64,000 nt of DNA. Source: Arthrobacter sp. C9C5 (GTDB taxonomy: Bacteria > Actinomycetota > Actinomycetes > Actinomycetales > Micrococcaceae). The position numbers and the translations under genes were made by a program. The stretch covers positions 62,001 to 126,000 of the forward strand of contig NZ_JABFMX010000008.1 of assembly GCF_013359735.1 (NCBI RefSeq). The letters run 5' to 3'. Shown here one piece after another: positions 35,661 to 44,631 of the stretch. The stretch's first letter is position 1. The number at the start of each line of letters is the position of its first letter. Under the pieces are notes generated by a model, which did not search any database, was not told the origin of the DNA, and was given only the letters and a program-made list of their open reading frames with translations.

Positions 35661-36965
35661 GTGACAACACCAAGAAACGCGCCCGTGCCCGCCCGCACCG
35701 CCGCCGGCGGCCACCGGCACCAGCGGCTGGATCCCCTGGTGGACGCGGAGATCGACGACGTTCCCGCCGCGGAGCCCACCGTCCTCGGCAGCCGCCGTGC
35801 ACTGGCCTATTTGGGCGTCTGCCTGGTGCTGATCGGACTGAACCTGCGCACCGTCTTCTCCAGTTTCGCCGCGGTCCTTCCGGAGGTGACGGCTGACGTC
35901 GGCCTGCCCGGCTGGGCCGTCGTCGCGCTGACCACGGCGCCGGTGACCCTGCTTGGTGTGTTCGCCCCGCTCGCGCCGCGGCTGGCCCGCCGGTTCGGGG
36001 CCGAACGGGTGCTGCTCGGAGCCATGGCCGTGCTGACCGCAGGCCTGCTGCTGCGCCCCCTGGACGTACCCGGCGTGGGCCACCTGCCCGCGCTCCTGGC
36101 CGGCACGGCGGCCTGCGGCGCCGCCATCTCGCTCTGCAACGTCCTGCTTCCCGGCCTCGTCAAGCGGGACTTCCCGCACCGACTCGGCCTGATGGGAGGG
36201 CTCTACACCACCGCGATCTGCGCTTCCGCGGCCCTCGGCGCCGGCTTCACCTACCCGCTGTTCAGCGCGAGCGGCCAGTGGACGGCGGCGCTGTGGTTCT
36301 GGGCGCTGCCCGCCGGCGTCGTGCTGCTGCTGTTCCTGCCGCTGGCGGCGGCCCAGCGCCACGGACGGCACCAGACCGCGGCCAGCGGGATCAACGTCTG
36401 GCGCTCGGCGGTCGCCTGGCAGGTGACCGGGTTCATGGTGCTCCAGGCGATGATGTCTTTCAGCGTCTTCGCCTGGCTGGCGCCGATCCTGCGCGAACGA
36501 GGGGTCGACGGCGGCACGGCCGGCCTGATCGTGTCCGCCTCGATCGTGTTGCAGATGCTCGGATCCCTGTTTGCCCCCGCCCTCGCCGCCCGGCTGCGGG
36601 ACCAGCGCGCCATCAACACGGTGGTGGCGCTGATGACCGGCGGCGGGTTCGCCCTGAGCATCTTCGGCCCCCTGGACCTGGTCTGGGTGTGGACCGGGCT
36701 GCTGGGGTTGGGACAGGGCAGCCTCACCGCGGTGGCCCTCACCATGATCATGCTGCGCACCCGCGACGGCCACACCGCCGCCCACCTGTCCGGCATGATG
36801 CAGGGGGTGGGCTACGGCGTCGGGTCGGTCGGAACCCTGCTGGTCGGACAGTTGCACCAGGCCACGGGATCCTTCGCCGCGGCCGGGGTCCTCTTCCTGG
36901 TGGTCGGCTCCCTGGCTGCCGTGTTCGGTTTCCGGGCGGGCAAGGACCGTTTCGTCGGCGGCTGA
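35661..36965 (+). CDS. CynX/NimT-type MFS transporter
   Basis: 434-residue major facilitator with about 12 membrane segments. The segment LIGLNLRTVFSSFAAVLPEVTADVGL and the loop LAPRLARRFGAERVL match the CynX/NimT branch (cyanate, nitroimidazole and related efflux or uptake). The start is GTG at 35661, 60 residues before the first helix. The gene is convergent with the MHS transporter at 36989-38278 (23 bp apart). The substrate is unknown. Confidence 0.82.
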   Translation: MTTPRNAPVPARTAAGGHRHQRLDPLVDAEIDDVPAAEPTVLGSRRALAYLGVCLVLIGLNLRTVFSSFAAVLPEVTADVGLPGWAVVALTTAPVTLLGVFAPLAPRLARRFGAERVLLGAMAVLTAGLLLRPLDVPGVGHLPALLAGTAACGAAISLCNVLLPGLVKRDFPHRLGLMGGLYTTAICASAALGAGFTYPLFSASGQWTAALWFWALPAGVVLLLFLPLAAAQRHGRHQTAASGINVWRSAVAWQVTGFMVLQAMMSFSVFAWLAPILRERGVDGGTAGLIVSASIVLQMLGSLFAPALAARLRDQRAINTVVALMTGGGFALSIFGPLDLVWVWTGLLGLGQGSLTAVALTMIMLRTRDGHTAAHLSGMMQGVGYGVGSVGTLLVGQLHQATGSFAAAGVLFLVVGSLAAVFGFRAGKDRFVGG

Positions 36966-36988
36966 CCGGGCCCGGCCCCGGGAGCCAA

Positions 36989-38278
36989 TCAGAGGGTGAG
37001 GTCCTTGCCCTTCGTTTCCGGGATGGTGAAGACGAAGACGGCGGAGACGGCAAGCAGCAGCACGGCGTAAACGTTGAACAGCTGCGGCAGCTGCAGGCTC
37101 GTTCCGAGCCACTGCTGCAGGTAGGGCGCGGTGCCGCCGAACAGCGCCACACAAATCGAGTAGGGAACTCCGACGCCGACGGTGCGGATGCTCGTGGGGA
37201 ACAGTTCGGCGTAGACGGCCGGAACGATCGCAGCGCTGGCGGCGATGAAGACCAGCATCACGGACATGCTGACGGCCAGCTCCCAGGCGGAGTCCTTGAG
37301 CAGCGCGGTCATCGGGAAGTGCATGATGCCTGCGCCGATCGCCCCGGCCCACAGGACCTTCTTGCGGCCGATCCGGTCGGACAGCTTGCCCCAGAAGGGC
37401 AGTGCCGCGATGAAGACGATGTTGCCGATCACACCGGCCCACAGGGCTTCGCCGCGGTCGATCTTCAGGGCCGTGGTGGCGTAGCTGGGGGCGACGACGC
37501 CCCAGATGTAGTAGATCACCGTCAGGCCGACGGTCAGGCCGATTACCTGCAGGGCCTGCTTGCGGTGGCGGACGATCTGCGGCCAGATCGGAGCGTGCTT
37601 CTCGGCCGAGGCTTCGCCGGCAAAGACGTCCGTTTCGTGCAGCCGGGACCGCATGATCAGCGCGTACAGGCCCATGGCCGCGCCGACCAGGAACGGGATG
37701 CGCCAGCCCCACGCGTTCATCACTTCGGTGCTGAGGACCATGTTCAGCACGGCGCCCAGCAGGGTTCCGAACAGGATTCCCACCGTGCCGGAGGTGTAGA
37801 TCAGGGTGGCCCAGAAGCCGCGGTGTTCCCTCGGCGCCATCTCGGACAGGTACGTCTGCGATGACGGCAGCTCGCCGCCATGCGCGAGCCCCTGGACCAG
37901 GCGCGCCACCAGGAGCATGAGCGAGGCCCATGCACCGACCGCCGCGAAGGTCGGCGCGATGCCGATCATCAGGCTGCCCACCGAGGCGAGCCCCACGGCC
38001 AGGGTCATCGAAGCCTTGCGGCCGATCCGGTCGCCGATCCAGCCGAACAGGAAGCCGCCGAAGGGGCGGGCCACGAAGCCGACGGCGAAGATCGCCAGCG
38101 TGGACAGCACGGCCGAGGCGGGATCGGCCTTGCTGAAGAGCTGGCTGGCGATGAATGGCGTGAACGTGGCGTAGATGGCCCAGTCGTACCATTCGACGGC
38201 GTTGCCGATGCCGGTGCCGATGATTGTCTTGCGGGTGGAGGTCCGGGTTGCCGTCGGCATGGACGCGGTTGCTGTCAT
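36989..38278 (-). CDS. MHS family MFS transporter
   Basis: 429-residue metabolite:H+ symporter with the opening GIGNAVEWYDWAIYATFTPF and the loop GWIGDRIGRKASM. The tail FTIPETKGKDLTL is typical. It sits downstream of the M20 amidohydrolase on the same strand with a 24-bp gap, so the two form an operon. Import of the compound that the hydrolase acts on is the likely job. Confidence 0.87.
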   Translation of the reverse strand: MTATASMPTATRTSTRKTIIGTGIGNAVEWYDWAIYATFTPFIASQLFSKADPASAVLSTLAIFAVGFVARPFGGFLFGWIGDRIGRKASMTLAVGLASVGSLMIGIAPTFAAVGAWASLMLLVARLVQGLAHGGELPSSQTYLSEMAPREHRGFWATLIYTSGTVGILFGTLLGAVLNMVLSTEVMNAWGWRIPFLVGAAMGLYALIMRSRLHETDVFAGEASAEKHAPIWPQIVRHRKQALQVIGLTVGLTVIYYIWGVVAPSYATTALKIDRGEALWAGVIGNIVFIAALPFWGKLSDRIGRKKVLWAGAIGAGIMHFPMTALLKDSAWELAVSMSVMLVFIAASAAIVPAVYAELFPTSIRTVGVGVPYSICVALFGGTAPYLQQWLGTSLQLPQLFNVYAVLLLAVSAVFVFTIPETKGKDLTL

Positions 38279-38302
38279 GGTCTTCTCCCTCAGGGGGTGG
38301 GG

Positions 38303-39562
38303 CTAGGAAAGGGTGGAGGCGGCCGTGGCCGCGGCGGGGGCGTTGGCTGCCGCGAGGGCGGCCAGCCGGGAAATGGCGAGCTCCGCGTAGAGCGCGGCAC
38401 CGTCGGCCAGCACGCCGTCGTCGAATGTCGCGTACGGGGAGTGGTTGAACGCGGAGGTGGCGTGGTCGGCGTCGCGGGGGACGGCGCTCAGCCCGATGAA
38501 CGTGCCGGGGACCTCGGCGAGGACCCTCGAGAAGTCCTCGGAGCCGCTCAGCGGGGTGGCCCAGCGGGCGAGGCGGGAATCGCCGAACAGGCCCTCGATG
38601 ACGTTTTCCGCGGTGTGCGTTTCGTCCTCGTCGGTGATGGTGAGCGGGTACTCCTGCTGGTAGTCGACGTCGACGTCGAGGCCGTGTGCCGCGGCGATGC
38701 CCTTCAGCAGGCGCGGCACGGTGTCCATCATTTTCTGCCGGGATTGCTCGGAGAAGGTCCTGATGGTGGCCTCGATGCGTGCGGTTTCCGGGATGATGTT
38801 GCGCTTGGTGCCGGCCTGGAGCACCCCCACGGACAGGACGACGGGGTCGAACATGTTGAACTGGCGGGTGACCATGACCTGGAGGGCGGTGACCATTTCG
38901 GCGGCCGCCGTGACCGGGTCCTTGGCTGAATGCGGGGCCGAGCCGTGGCCGCCGGCTCCGAGCACGGTGACCATCAGGCCGTCGGAGGAGCTGAGCATGA
39001 CGCCGGGCTTGGTGCAGAAGGTGCCGTGCGGTTCCAGGGCGGAAAACACGTGCATGCCGTAGGCGGCGTCCACGCGCCGGCCGGCGGCATCGAGCACGCC
39101 CTCGCGGATCATGTGGCCGGCGCCATCGAAGCCCTCCTCGCCGGGCTGGAACATCAGCACGACGTCGCCGGCCAGCCGGTGCCGCCGCTCGGCCAGGAGG
39201 GTCGCGGCGCCGGTGAGCATGGCGGTGTGGAGGTCGTGGCCGCAGGCGTGCATGGCGCCGTCGACCCTGGACGTGAAGTCCACGCCGGTTTTCTCCTGCA
39301 CCGGCAGGCCGTCCATGTCCGCGCGCAGGAGTACGGCCGGGCGAGTATCCGCGCCGTTCCCGGGCGCCTGCCCGCGCAGTACCGCGGTGACCGACGTCGT
39401 GTCCGTGCCGAGGGAGACCTCGTAGCCGAGCCCGTCGAGTGCCTTGAGTACTTTCTCCTGGGTGCGGGGCAGGGTCAGCCCGATCTCGGGCTCCCGGTGC
39501 AGCTCGTGGCGGAACCGGGCAAGGTCCGGCTGCATTTCCCGGGCGTCTGCGGTGATCGGCAC
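38303..39562 (-). CDS. M20 family amidohydrolase (N-acyl amino acid or hippurate hydrolase type)
   Basis: 419-residue metallo-amidohydrolase (M20D). Metal ligands are visible in MHACGHDLHTAML and in PGEEGFDGAGHMI, and the dimerisation lid follows near GAGGHGSAPHSAKDPVTAA. It hydrolyses amide bonds of N-acylated amino acids or related conjugates. It is the first gene of a two-gene operon with the MHS transporter and is divergent from the Lrp-type regulator at 39696, its likely controller. Confidence 0.87.
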   Translation of the reverse strand: MPITADAREMQPDLARFRHELHREPEIGLTLPRTQEKVLKALDGLGYEVSLGTDTTSVTAVLRGQAPGNGADTRPAVLLRADMDGLPVQEKTGVDFTSRVDGAMHACGHDLHTAMLTGAATLLAERRHRLAGDVVLMFQPGEEGFDGAGHMIREGVLDAAGRRVDAAYGMHVFSALEPHGTFCTKPGVMLSSSDGLMVTVLGAGGHGSAPHSAKDPVTAAAEMVTALQVMVTRQFNMFDPVVLSVGVLQAGTKRNIIPETARIEATIRTFSEQSRQKMMDTVPRLLKGIAAAHGLDVDVDYQQEYPLTITDEDETHTAENVIEGLFGDSRLARWATPLSGSEDFSRVLAEVPGTFIGLSAVPRDADHATSAFNHSPYATFDDGVLADGAALYAELAISRLAALAAANAPAAATAASTLS

Positions 39563-39695
39563 GTATTCTCCTAGGTGGTGGGTTCGGCTTTCTCGTCTAT
39601 TCTGAAGTGACGTGGTTCACAGGTCGCCAAAGGGCTGGAAAAATGCAGGAACTGACCAAAAACACAGTTTGTATGCATGACCGAAGGGGGAAGGG

Positions 39696-40727
39696 GTGGA
39701 ACTCAGCGAGGACGACCTGGCCCTGATCAACGTCCTGCAGATCGCGCCGCGCTTGAGCTGGGCGGATGCCGCGGAGGTGCTGGGCGTCCACGCCACCACC
39801 CTGGCCGCCCGCTGGGAACGGCTGCGGGCTTCCGGCGTCTCCTGGATTACCGCCCATCTGATCGGCGACCCCCATCAGATGTGCCTGGCGTTCGTTGCCG
39901 TGGATTGCGAAATGCACCGGCGCGCTGAAGTCACGGCCAGGCTCGCCAAGATGCCGGAAATCATCACGGTCGAGGAGGCGGCGAGCAACCGGGACCTGAT
40001 GCTGACCGTCATTACGCCCTCCCTGGACGACTTCAGCACGAAGGTGATCTCGCGGCTGAAGGAGATCGACGGCCTGCTCAAGTATCAGACTGCTCTTTGC
40101 ACCAGGTTGCACGCGGGCGGCGGCTCGTGGCGGCTCCACGTGCTGAGCCGCGCCCAGGAGGCCGCCGTGCGGGCAATGGCCGGCCCGGAGGCCACCGGCG
40201 TTGTCCAGGCTGCGTCCCGGGAAGCGCTGCCGGCCAGCCACCTGGCGCTCCTGCCGTTCCTGGCCAGAGACGGCCGGGCCACGGCGGCGGACATCGCGCG
40301 CGGGCTGGGCAGGCACCCTGCCACCGTCCAGCGCCAGCTGAACCGGGTGCTCGCGAGCGGGATCCTGTCCTTCCGCTGCGAGGTCGCCCAGAGGCTTTCG
40401 GCCTTCCCCGTCACCTGCCAGTGGTTCGTCAACGTCCCGGCCGGCCGGCACGAGGCGGCGGCCGCCGAGCTGAAGACGATGCGGAATGTGCGGCTCAGCG
40501 CGTCCACCACAGGTCCCACCAACTTCGTGATCGTCATGTGGCTGCAGTCCCTGGCGGATGTCATGGGCATCGAGCTGGCGCTGCAGCAGAAGGTGCCGGG
40601 GATTGTGCTGGTCGAAAGCGTCGTCATGCTCAGCACGGTCAAACGGGTGGGCTGGATGTTGAATCCGGATTCCAGGGCGAGCGGCGCCGTGGTGGTTCCG
40701 GCCCAGGGACTCGACGCGGCCGGGTGA
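39696..40727 (+). CDS. tandem Lrp/AsnC-family regulator
   Basis: 343-residue regulator made of two Lrp modules in tandem, about twice the length of Lrp. Each has an HTH (ADAAEVLGVHATTLAARWER; AADIARGLGRHPATVQRQLN) followed by a RAM-type alpha/beta domain. The start is GTG at 39696 after AAGGGG. The 133 bp between it and the divergent M20 gene would hold the shared operator. Double-length AsnC proteins are common in Arthrobacter-type genomes, often beside amidohydrolases. Confidence 0.82.
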   Translation: MELSEDDLALINVLQIAPRLSWADAAEVLGVHATTLAARWERLRASGVSWITAHLIGDPHQMCLAFVAVDCEMHRRAEVTARLAKMPEIITVEEAASNRDLMLTVITPSLDDFSTKVISRLKEIDGLLKYQTALCTRLHAGGGSWRLHVLSRAQEAAVRAMAGPEATGVVQAASREALPASHLALLPFLARDGRATAADIARGLGRHPATVQRQLNRVLASGILSFRCEVAQRLSAFPVTCQWFVNVPAGRHEAAAAELKTMRNVRLSASTTGPTNFVIVMWLQSLADVMGIELALQQKVPGIVLVESVVMLSTVKRVGWMLNPDSRASGAVVVPAQGLDAAG

Positions 40728-40790
40728 GCCGTTCGGTGACGGCGAGTGACCGCCCGCCAGGTTGGGCGCCCCTCTTGTAGGCTGTGGCAC

Positions 40791-42266
40791 GTGCCTCACA
40801 TAGACCCTCCCGTGCCGGGCACTGATCCCGTCCCGGATTCTGGCGGCGTCTTCCACCGTCGCTACCTGCTGGTGACCCTGGGCGCCCTGGCCCTCGTATT
40901 CCTGGCGGCCTTCGAATCGCTGGCGGTAACCACCATCATGCCGCTGGTCAGCCGCGAACTCGACGGCGCCAGCCTCTATGCCCTCGCATTCGCCGGGCCG
41001 CTGGCGACCGGCGTCATCGGGATGGTGGCGGCCGGCAACTGGTCGGACCGGCGCGGCCCGTCGGGTCCGCTCTACGCGTCCGTGGCACTGTTCGTCCTGG
41101 GGCTGCTGATCGCCGGATCGGCGGGGACCATGGCCGCGCTCCTCGCCGGCAGGCTGGTCCAGGGGCTCGGCGGCGGCGCGGTAACCGTGGCCCTCTACGT
41201 GGTGGTGGCCCGCGTCTATCCGCCCGTGCTCCACCCCAAGATCTTCGCCGCCTTCGCCGCGGCCTGGGTCATTCCTTCGTTGGTGGGTCCCTTCGCCGCC
41301 GGACTGGTGGCACAACTGCTCAGCTGGCACTGGGTCTTCCTCGGCGTGGTGGGGCTGGTGGTACCGGCCCTGCTGATGATCGTCCCGGCCCTGCGCGGAC
41401 TCTCCGGCGGCGCCGACGCAGCAACCGCCGAGGGCGGCGCGGCGGGCGCCCCCGACGCGGGGCGCGGCGCCCACGCCGCAGCCTCGGAGGGTGCTGCGTC
41501 GCCCAAGCCGTGGGACTACGGCCGGCTGGCCTGGGCCGCGCTCGCGGCGCTCGCCGTGCTCGGGCTGAACCTGTCCGTGGAGCTGCCGGCGGCCGGCTGG
41601 GTGCTGGCGGCGGCCGCCGTCGTCGTGGCGCTGGTGGCGGTCCGCCCCCTGGTGCCCCGCGGGACGCTGACGGCCCGCCGCGGCCTGCCCGCCGTCATCC
41701 TCGCCCGCGGACTCGCGTCCGCGGCGTTCTTCGGCGCCGAGGTATACCTGCCCTACCTGCTGGTGGAGCGCTACGTCTTCTCGCCCACCTTCGCCGGCCT
41801 GACCCTCACCGGCGGAGCGCTCGCCTGGGCCGCGGCCTCCGCGATCCAGGGCCGGCTCGGGGCACGCCTGGACCACCGCCGCGCCATCCGGATCGGCTCG
41901 GCGCTGGTCCTCGGCGCCGTCCTGCTGGCACTGGCGACCACGCTCCTGGCGTGGCCGGCCGCCGTCGCGATCACCGGCTGGATCTTCGCCGGCGGCGGAA
42001 TGGGGCTGATGTATCCGCGGCTGAGCGTGATGACCCTGGCGCTGTCCACGAAGGAGACCGAGGGCTTCAACAGCTCGGCGATGTCCATCTCCGACTCGCT
42101 CGGCGGCGCCCTGGCGCTCGCCGCAACGGGGATCGTCTTCGCGGCGTTCACGACGGCGGCGGGCACCGGCGTCGCCCCCTTCGCCGGGGTCTTCGCGCTC
42201 ACCGCGGCAATCGGCGTGGTGGGCGTGGCGGTCGCTCCCCGGGTATCAGGATCCGGGCCGGCCTAG
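40791..42266 (+). CDS. MFS drug-resistance-type transporter
   Basis: 491-residue major facilitator. The opening helix LVTLGALALVFLAAFESLAVTTIMPLVSREL resembles drug:H+ antiporters, and GRLVQGLGGGAVTVALYVVVARV is the motif C-like helix of exporters. A central cytoplasmic loop of about 40 residues is alanine/glycine-rich (GGADAATAEGGAAGAPDAG). GTG at 40791 was chosen. It lies 63 bp after the Lrp-type gene on the same strand and may be co-transcribed or independent. Confidence 0.82.
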   Translation: MPHIDPPVPGTDPVPDSGGVFHRRYLLVTLGALALVFLAAFESLAVTTIMPLVSRELDGASLYALAFAGPLATGVIGMVAAGNWSDRRGPSGPLYASVALFVLGLLIAGSAGTMAALLAGRLVQGLGGGAVTVALYVVVARVYPPVLHPKIFAAFAAAWVIPSLVGPFAAGLVAQLLSWHWVFLGVVGLVVPALLMIVPALRGLSGGADAATAEGGAAGAPDAGRGAHAAASEGAASPKPWDYGRLAWAALAALAVLGLNLSVELPAAGWVLAAAAVVVALVAVRPLVPRGTLTARRGLPAVILARGLASAAFFGAEVYLPYLLVERYVFSPTFAGLTLTGGALAWAAASAIQGRLGARLDHRRAIRIGSALVLGAVLLALATTLLAWPAAVAITGWIFAGGGMGLMYPRLSVMTLALSTKETEGFNSSAMSISDSLGGALALAATGIVFAAFTTAAGTGVAPFAGVFALTAAIGVVGVAVAPRVSGSGPA

Positions 42267-42618
42267 GGGCCCGTTCGGGCAGCCCGCCGCATGCTCGAAA
42301 ACGGGAGGGCACGCGCAGATGCTAGACTGGAGGAACTTGATGTGCAGTGATGCCCACTTTGGATCCGGTCCAGCAGCTTCGGCTCACCGGCCGGATCCCC
42401 TGCAGGATTCCTCCGGGATTCCGGTCGCAGGCAGTGGGCTTTATTCATGTGAGAGGCACATCCTGCGTCGATGAACGCGTTCTATTTGGTCCCGGCGGCC
42501 TGCAAAAGTTTGCAAGCAGCCCGGTTGATCACCTGACTTTTCTTCGGCGAACCCCTGGGCCAACCGGCACCGGGGGCCGATATCCGCATGGATACCGCCT
42601 GAAAGACCTTTGAAACAC
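42267..42618 (+). promoter_or_regulatory. long leader of the DEAD-box helicase gene with possible uORF
   Basis: This 352-bp stretch separates the MFS stop from the helicase ATG. An extended -10 element TG-C-TAGACT (42320-42328) suggests a start of transcription near 42335. The leader then contains an AUG with a strong Shine-Dalgarno sequence, GC-rich complementary stretches (42361-42420; 42547-42575) and a perfect small palindrome TGCAAA-AG-TTTGCA at 42501-42514. DEAD-box RNA helicase genes are often controlled post-transcriptionally through long leaders (family knowledge), so a structured regulatory leader is inferred. Confidence 0.5.
42340..42474 (+). CDS. possible leader peptide (uORF) before the helicase
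   Basis: A 44-codon frame, beginning MCSDAHFGSG and ending HILRR, starts at ATG 42340 six bases after GGAGG, the best ribosome site in this region. Codon positions do not show the strong third-base G/C bias of neighbouring genes, so it may not be a functional protein. Translation itself could regulate the downstream helicase. An overlapping 88-codon frame (42347-42613) ends at the helicase start. Neither product resembles a family I know. Confidence 0.3.
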   Translation: MCSDAHFGSGPAASAHRPDPLQDSSGIPVAGSGLYSCERHILRR

Positions 42619-44508
42619 ATGACTACTTTTGCTGCCCTCGGCACGCCCAAGGCCCTCGCCGACACCCTCACCGCCCAGGGGATCGTTGAACCGTTCCCCA
42701 TCCAGGTCAAGACCCTCCCGGACACCCTGGCCGGACGCGACGTCCTGGGCCGCGGCCGCACCGGCTCCGGCAAGACCATCGCCTTCGCCATCCCGCTGGT
42801 CGCACGGCTCGCCGAGCGGGAAGCCGCGCACTTCCGCAAGCCCGGCCGCCCGATGGGCCTGGTCCTTGCACCCACCCGCGAGCTGGCCACCCAGATCAAC
42901 GCGACCATCGAACCGATGGCCAAGGCCATGGGCCTGACCACCACCGTGATCTACGGCGGCATCTCCCAGGCCCGCCAGGAAAAGGCCCTCCGCGCCGGCG
43001 TCGACATCGTCATCGCCTGCCCCGGCCGCCTGGAGGACCTGATCCGCCAGCGCATCCTGACCCTCGAGGCCGTCGAAATCACCGTCCTGGACGAGGCCGA
43101 CCACATGGCCGACCTCGGCTTCCTGCCGGTGGTCAAGAAGCTCATGGACATGACCCCCAGCCAGGGGCAGCGACTGCTGTTCTCGGCCACCCTGGACAAC
43201 GGCGTGGACAAGATCGTCCAGCGCTACCTCTCCAACCCGCTGACCCACTCGGTGGACGATCCGCAGGCAGCGGTCACCACCATGGAGCACCACGTCCTGG
43301 TCGTCAACGACCAGACCGTCAAGAAGCAGCTGATCGTCGAGCTCGCCTCGGGCGCCGGCCGCCGGGTGCTCTTCATGCGCACCAAGCACCACGCCCGCAA
43401 GCTGGCCAAGACCCTGACCGACGCCGGCATCCCCGCCGTCGATCTGCACGGCAACCTCTCGCAGAACGCCCGTGACCGCAACCTCGCCGAGTTCTCCTCC
43501 GGCGACGTCCGCGTCCTGGTGGCCACCGACGTCGCCGCCCGCGGCGTCCACGTCGACGACGTCGAGCTGGTCATCCACGTGGATCCGCCCACGGAGCACA
43601 AGGCGTACCTGCACCGCTCGGGCCGTACTGCCCGCGCCGGTTCCGACGGCACCGTGGTCACGCTGACCCTGCCGGAGCAGCAGTCCGACGTCAAGAAGCT
43701 GATGAAGGCTGCCGGCGTCGAGGTCAACTTCGAGCGCGTCACCGCCAACTCCCCGCTGGTTGCCGAGCTGGTGGGCGAAATGGCCGAGAAGATCGATCCG
43801 CGCACCCGCGCGGCACTGCTGGCCACCAAGGCCAAGCAGCAGGGCGGCGGCACCTCCACCGGTGCCAACGCCGAGCGCAAGCGCGCCCGCCGCACCACCC
43901 AGGCTGCACCCACTGCGGGTGGCCGGGGCGGCCGTGGCGGACGTGGACGCGTTTCCGCTGAAGCTCCCCGCACCGATCTTCCCCGTGCCGAGCGTAGGGC
44001 CGTGGCCTACGAAGGCCAGGCCGCTGCCCGTAACGCCGCCGAGCGAGTCGCGGAAAAGAATCAGGACCGGGCCGACGCCGAGCGCGCCGAGCGCCGCAAC
44101 GCCCGGGGCCGTGGCCGCACCACTGCCTACGCGCACCACAACGATGTTCCCGCAGCCGGCGGCCGCGCCTCGGCTGGCCGTGGCTCGGACGGTCGCGCTG
44201 CTGAGGGTCGTAGCGACTCCCGCGGCGGTTCCGCACCGCGCACCGGTGGCGCACCCCGCGCCGGTGCAGGCCGTACCGGCGCCTCGGCCGGCGGCCAGCG
44301 CGGCGGACGCCCCGCCACCGGCCAGCGCGCAGCGGCAGGCGCCAAGTCCGGCGGCTCCGCAGCGGTCTGGTCCTCCAACACCGGCGGAACCTCCGGCGGA
44401 TCCTACGCAGGCGGCGGCAACGGCCGCTCCGGCGAAGGCCGTCCGGCCCGCAGCGGCGGCCCCCGCCGCGCGTCGGCCCCGGCGTCGAACGAACGCCGCA
44501 GCCGCTAG
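42619..44508 (+). CDS. DEAD-box ATP-dependent RNA helicase
   Basis: 629-residue DEAD-box helicase. Motifs are GRTGSGKT at residues 46-53, APTRELATQI, VLDEADHMADLGF, FSATLDNG, and HRSGRTARAG in the second lobe. After about residue 430 the protein is a low-complexity, arginine/glycine/alanine-rich tail of about 200 residues (GGRGGRGGRGR), typical of RhlE-type RNA-binding extensions. The ATG at 42619 is chosen, with TTG at 42610 as alternative. It probably acts in RNA unwinding or ribosome assembly, especially in the cold. Confidence 0.93.
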   Translation: MTTFAALGTPKALADTLTAQGIVEPFPIQVKTLPDTLAGRDVLGRGRTGSGKTIAFAIPLVARLAEREAAHFRKPGRPMGLVLAPTRELATQINATIEPMAKAMGLTTTVIYGGISQARQEKALRAGVDIVIACPGRLEDLIRQRILTLEAVEITVLDEADHMADLGFLPVVKKLMDMTPSQGQRLLFSATLDNGVDKIVQRYLSNPLTHSVDDPQAAVTTMEHHVLVVNDQTVKKQLIVELASGAGRRVLFMRTKHHARKLAKTLTDAGIPAVDLHGNLSQNARDRNLAEFSSGDVRVLVATDVAARGVHVDDVELVIHVDPPTEHKAYLHRSGRTARAGSDGTVVTLTLPEQQSDVKKLMKAAGVEVNFERVTANSPLVAELVGEMAEKIDPRTRAALLATKAKQQGGGTSTGANAERKRARRTTQAAPTAGGRGGRGGRGRVSAEAPRTDLPRAERRAVAYEGQAAARNAAERVAEKNQDRADAERAERRNARGRGRTTAYAHHNDVPAAGGRASAGRGSDGRAAEGRSDSRGGSAPRTGGAPRAGAGRTGASAGGQRGGRPATGQRAAAGAKSGGSAAVWSSNTGGTSGGSYAGGGNGRSGEGRPARSGGPRRASAPASNERRSR

Positions 44509-44551
44509 GGTTCCGGATTTCCGTCGGCCAAAGTAGCCGGCGCTACGCAAA

Positions 44552-44589
44552 CGGACGGCCGCTAGGGGGATCCCCGTAGCGGCCGTCCG
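44552..44589. terminator. strong hairpin between convergent genes
   Basis: CGGACGGCCGCTA (44552-44564) pairs perfectly with TAGCGGCCGTCCG (44577-44589), and the 12-base loop GGGGGATCCCCG is itself partly self-complementary. It lies between the stops of the helicase (44508) and the MBL gene (44632, opposite strand), where a shared terminator is expected. There is no T-run, as is common for actinobacterial hairpin terminators. Confidence 0.7.
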
Positions 44590-44631
44590 CAAGCGAAGCG
44601 GCTGTCCGAAAGTGCAGCGAAAAGCTAAGGC

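Noticed and set aside
35520..38192. 890-codon open frame on the minus strand across the MFS/MHS region
   Set aside because: It covers two convergent transporter genes with strong helices; its product has no membrane or enzyme signature.
39597..41876. 759-codon open frame on the minus strand over the Lrp and MFS genes
   Set aside because: Antisense shadow with Gly/Arg/Pro/His-rich composition and no recognisable domain.
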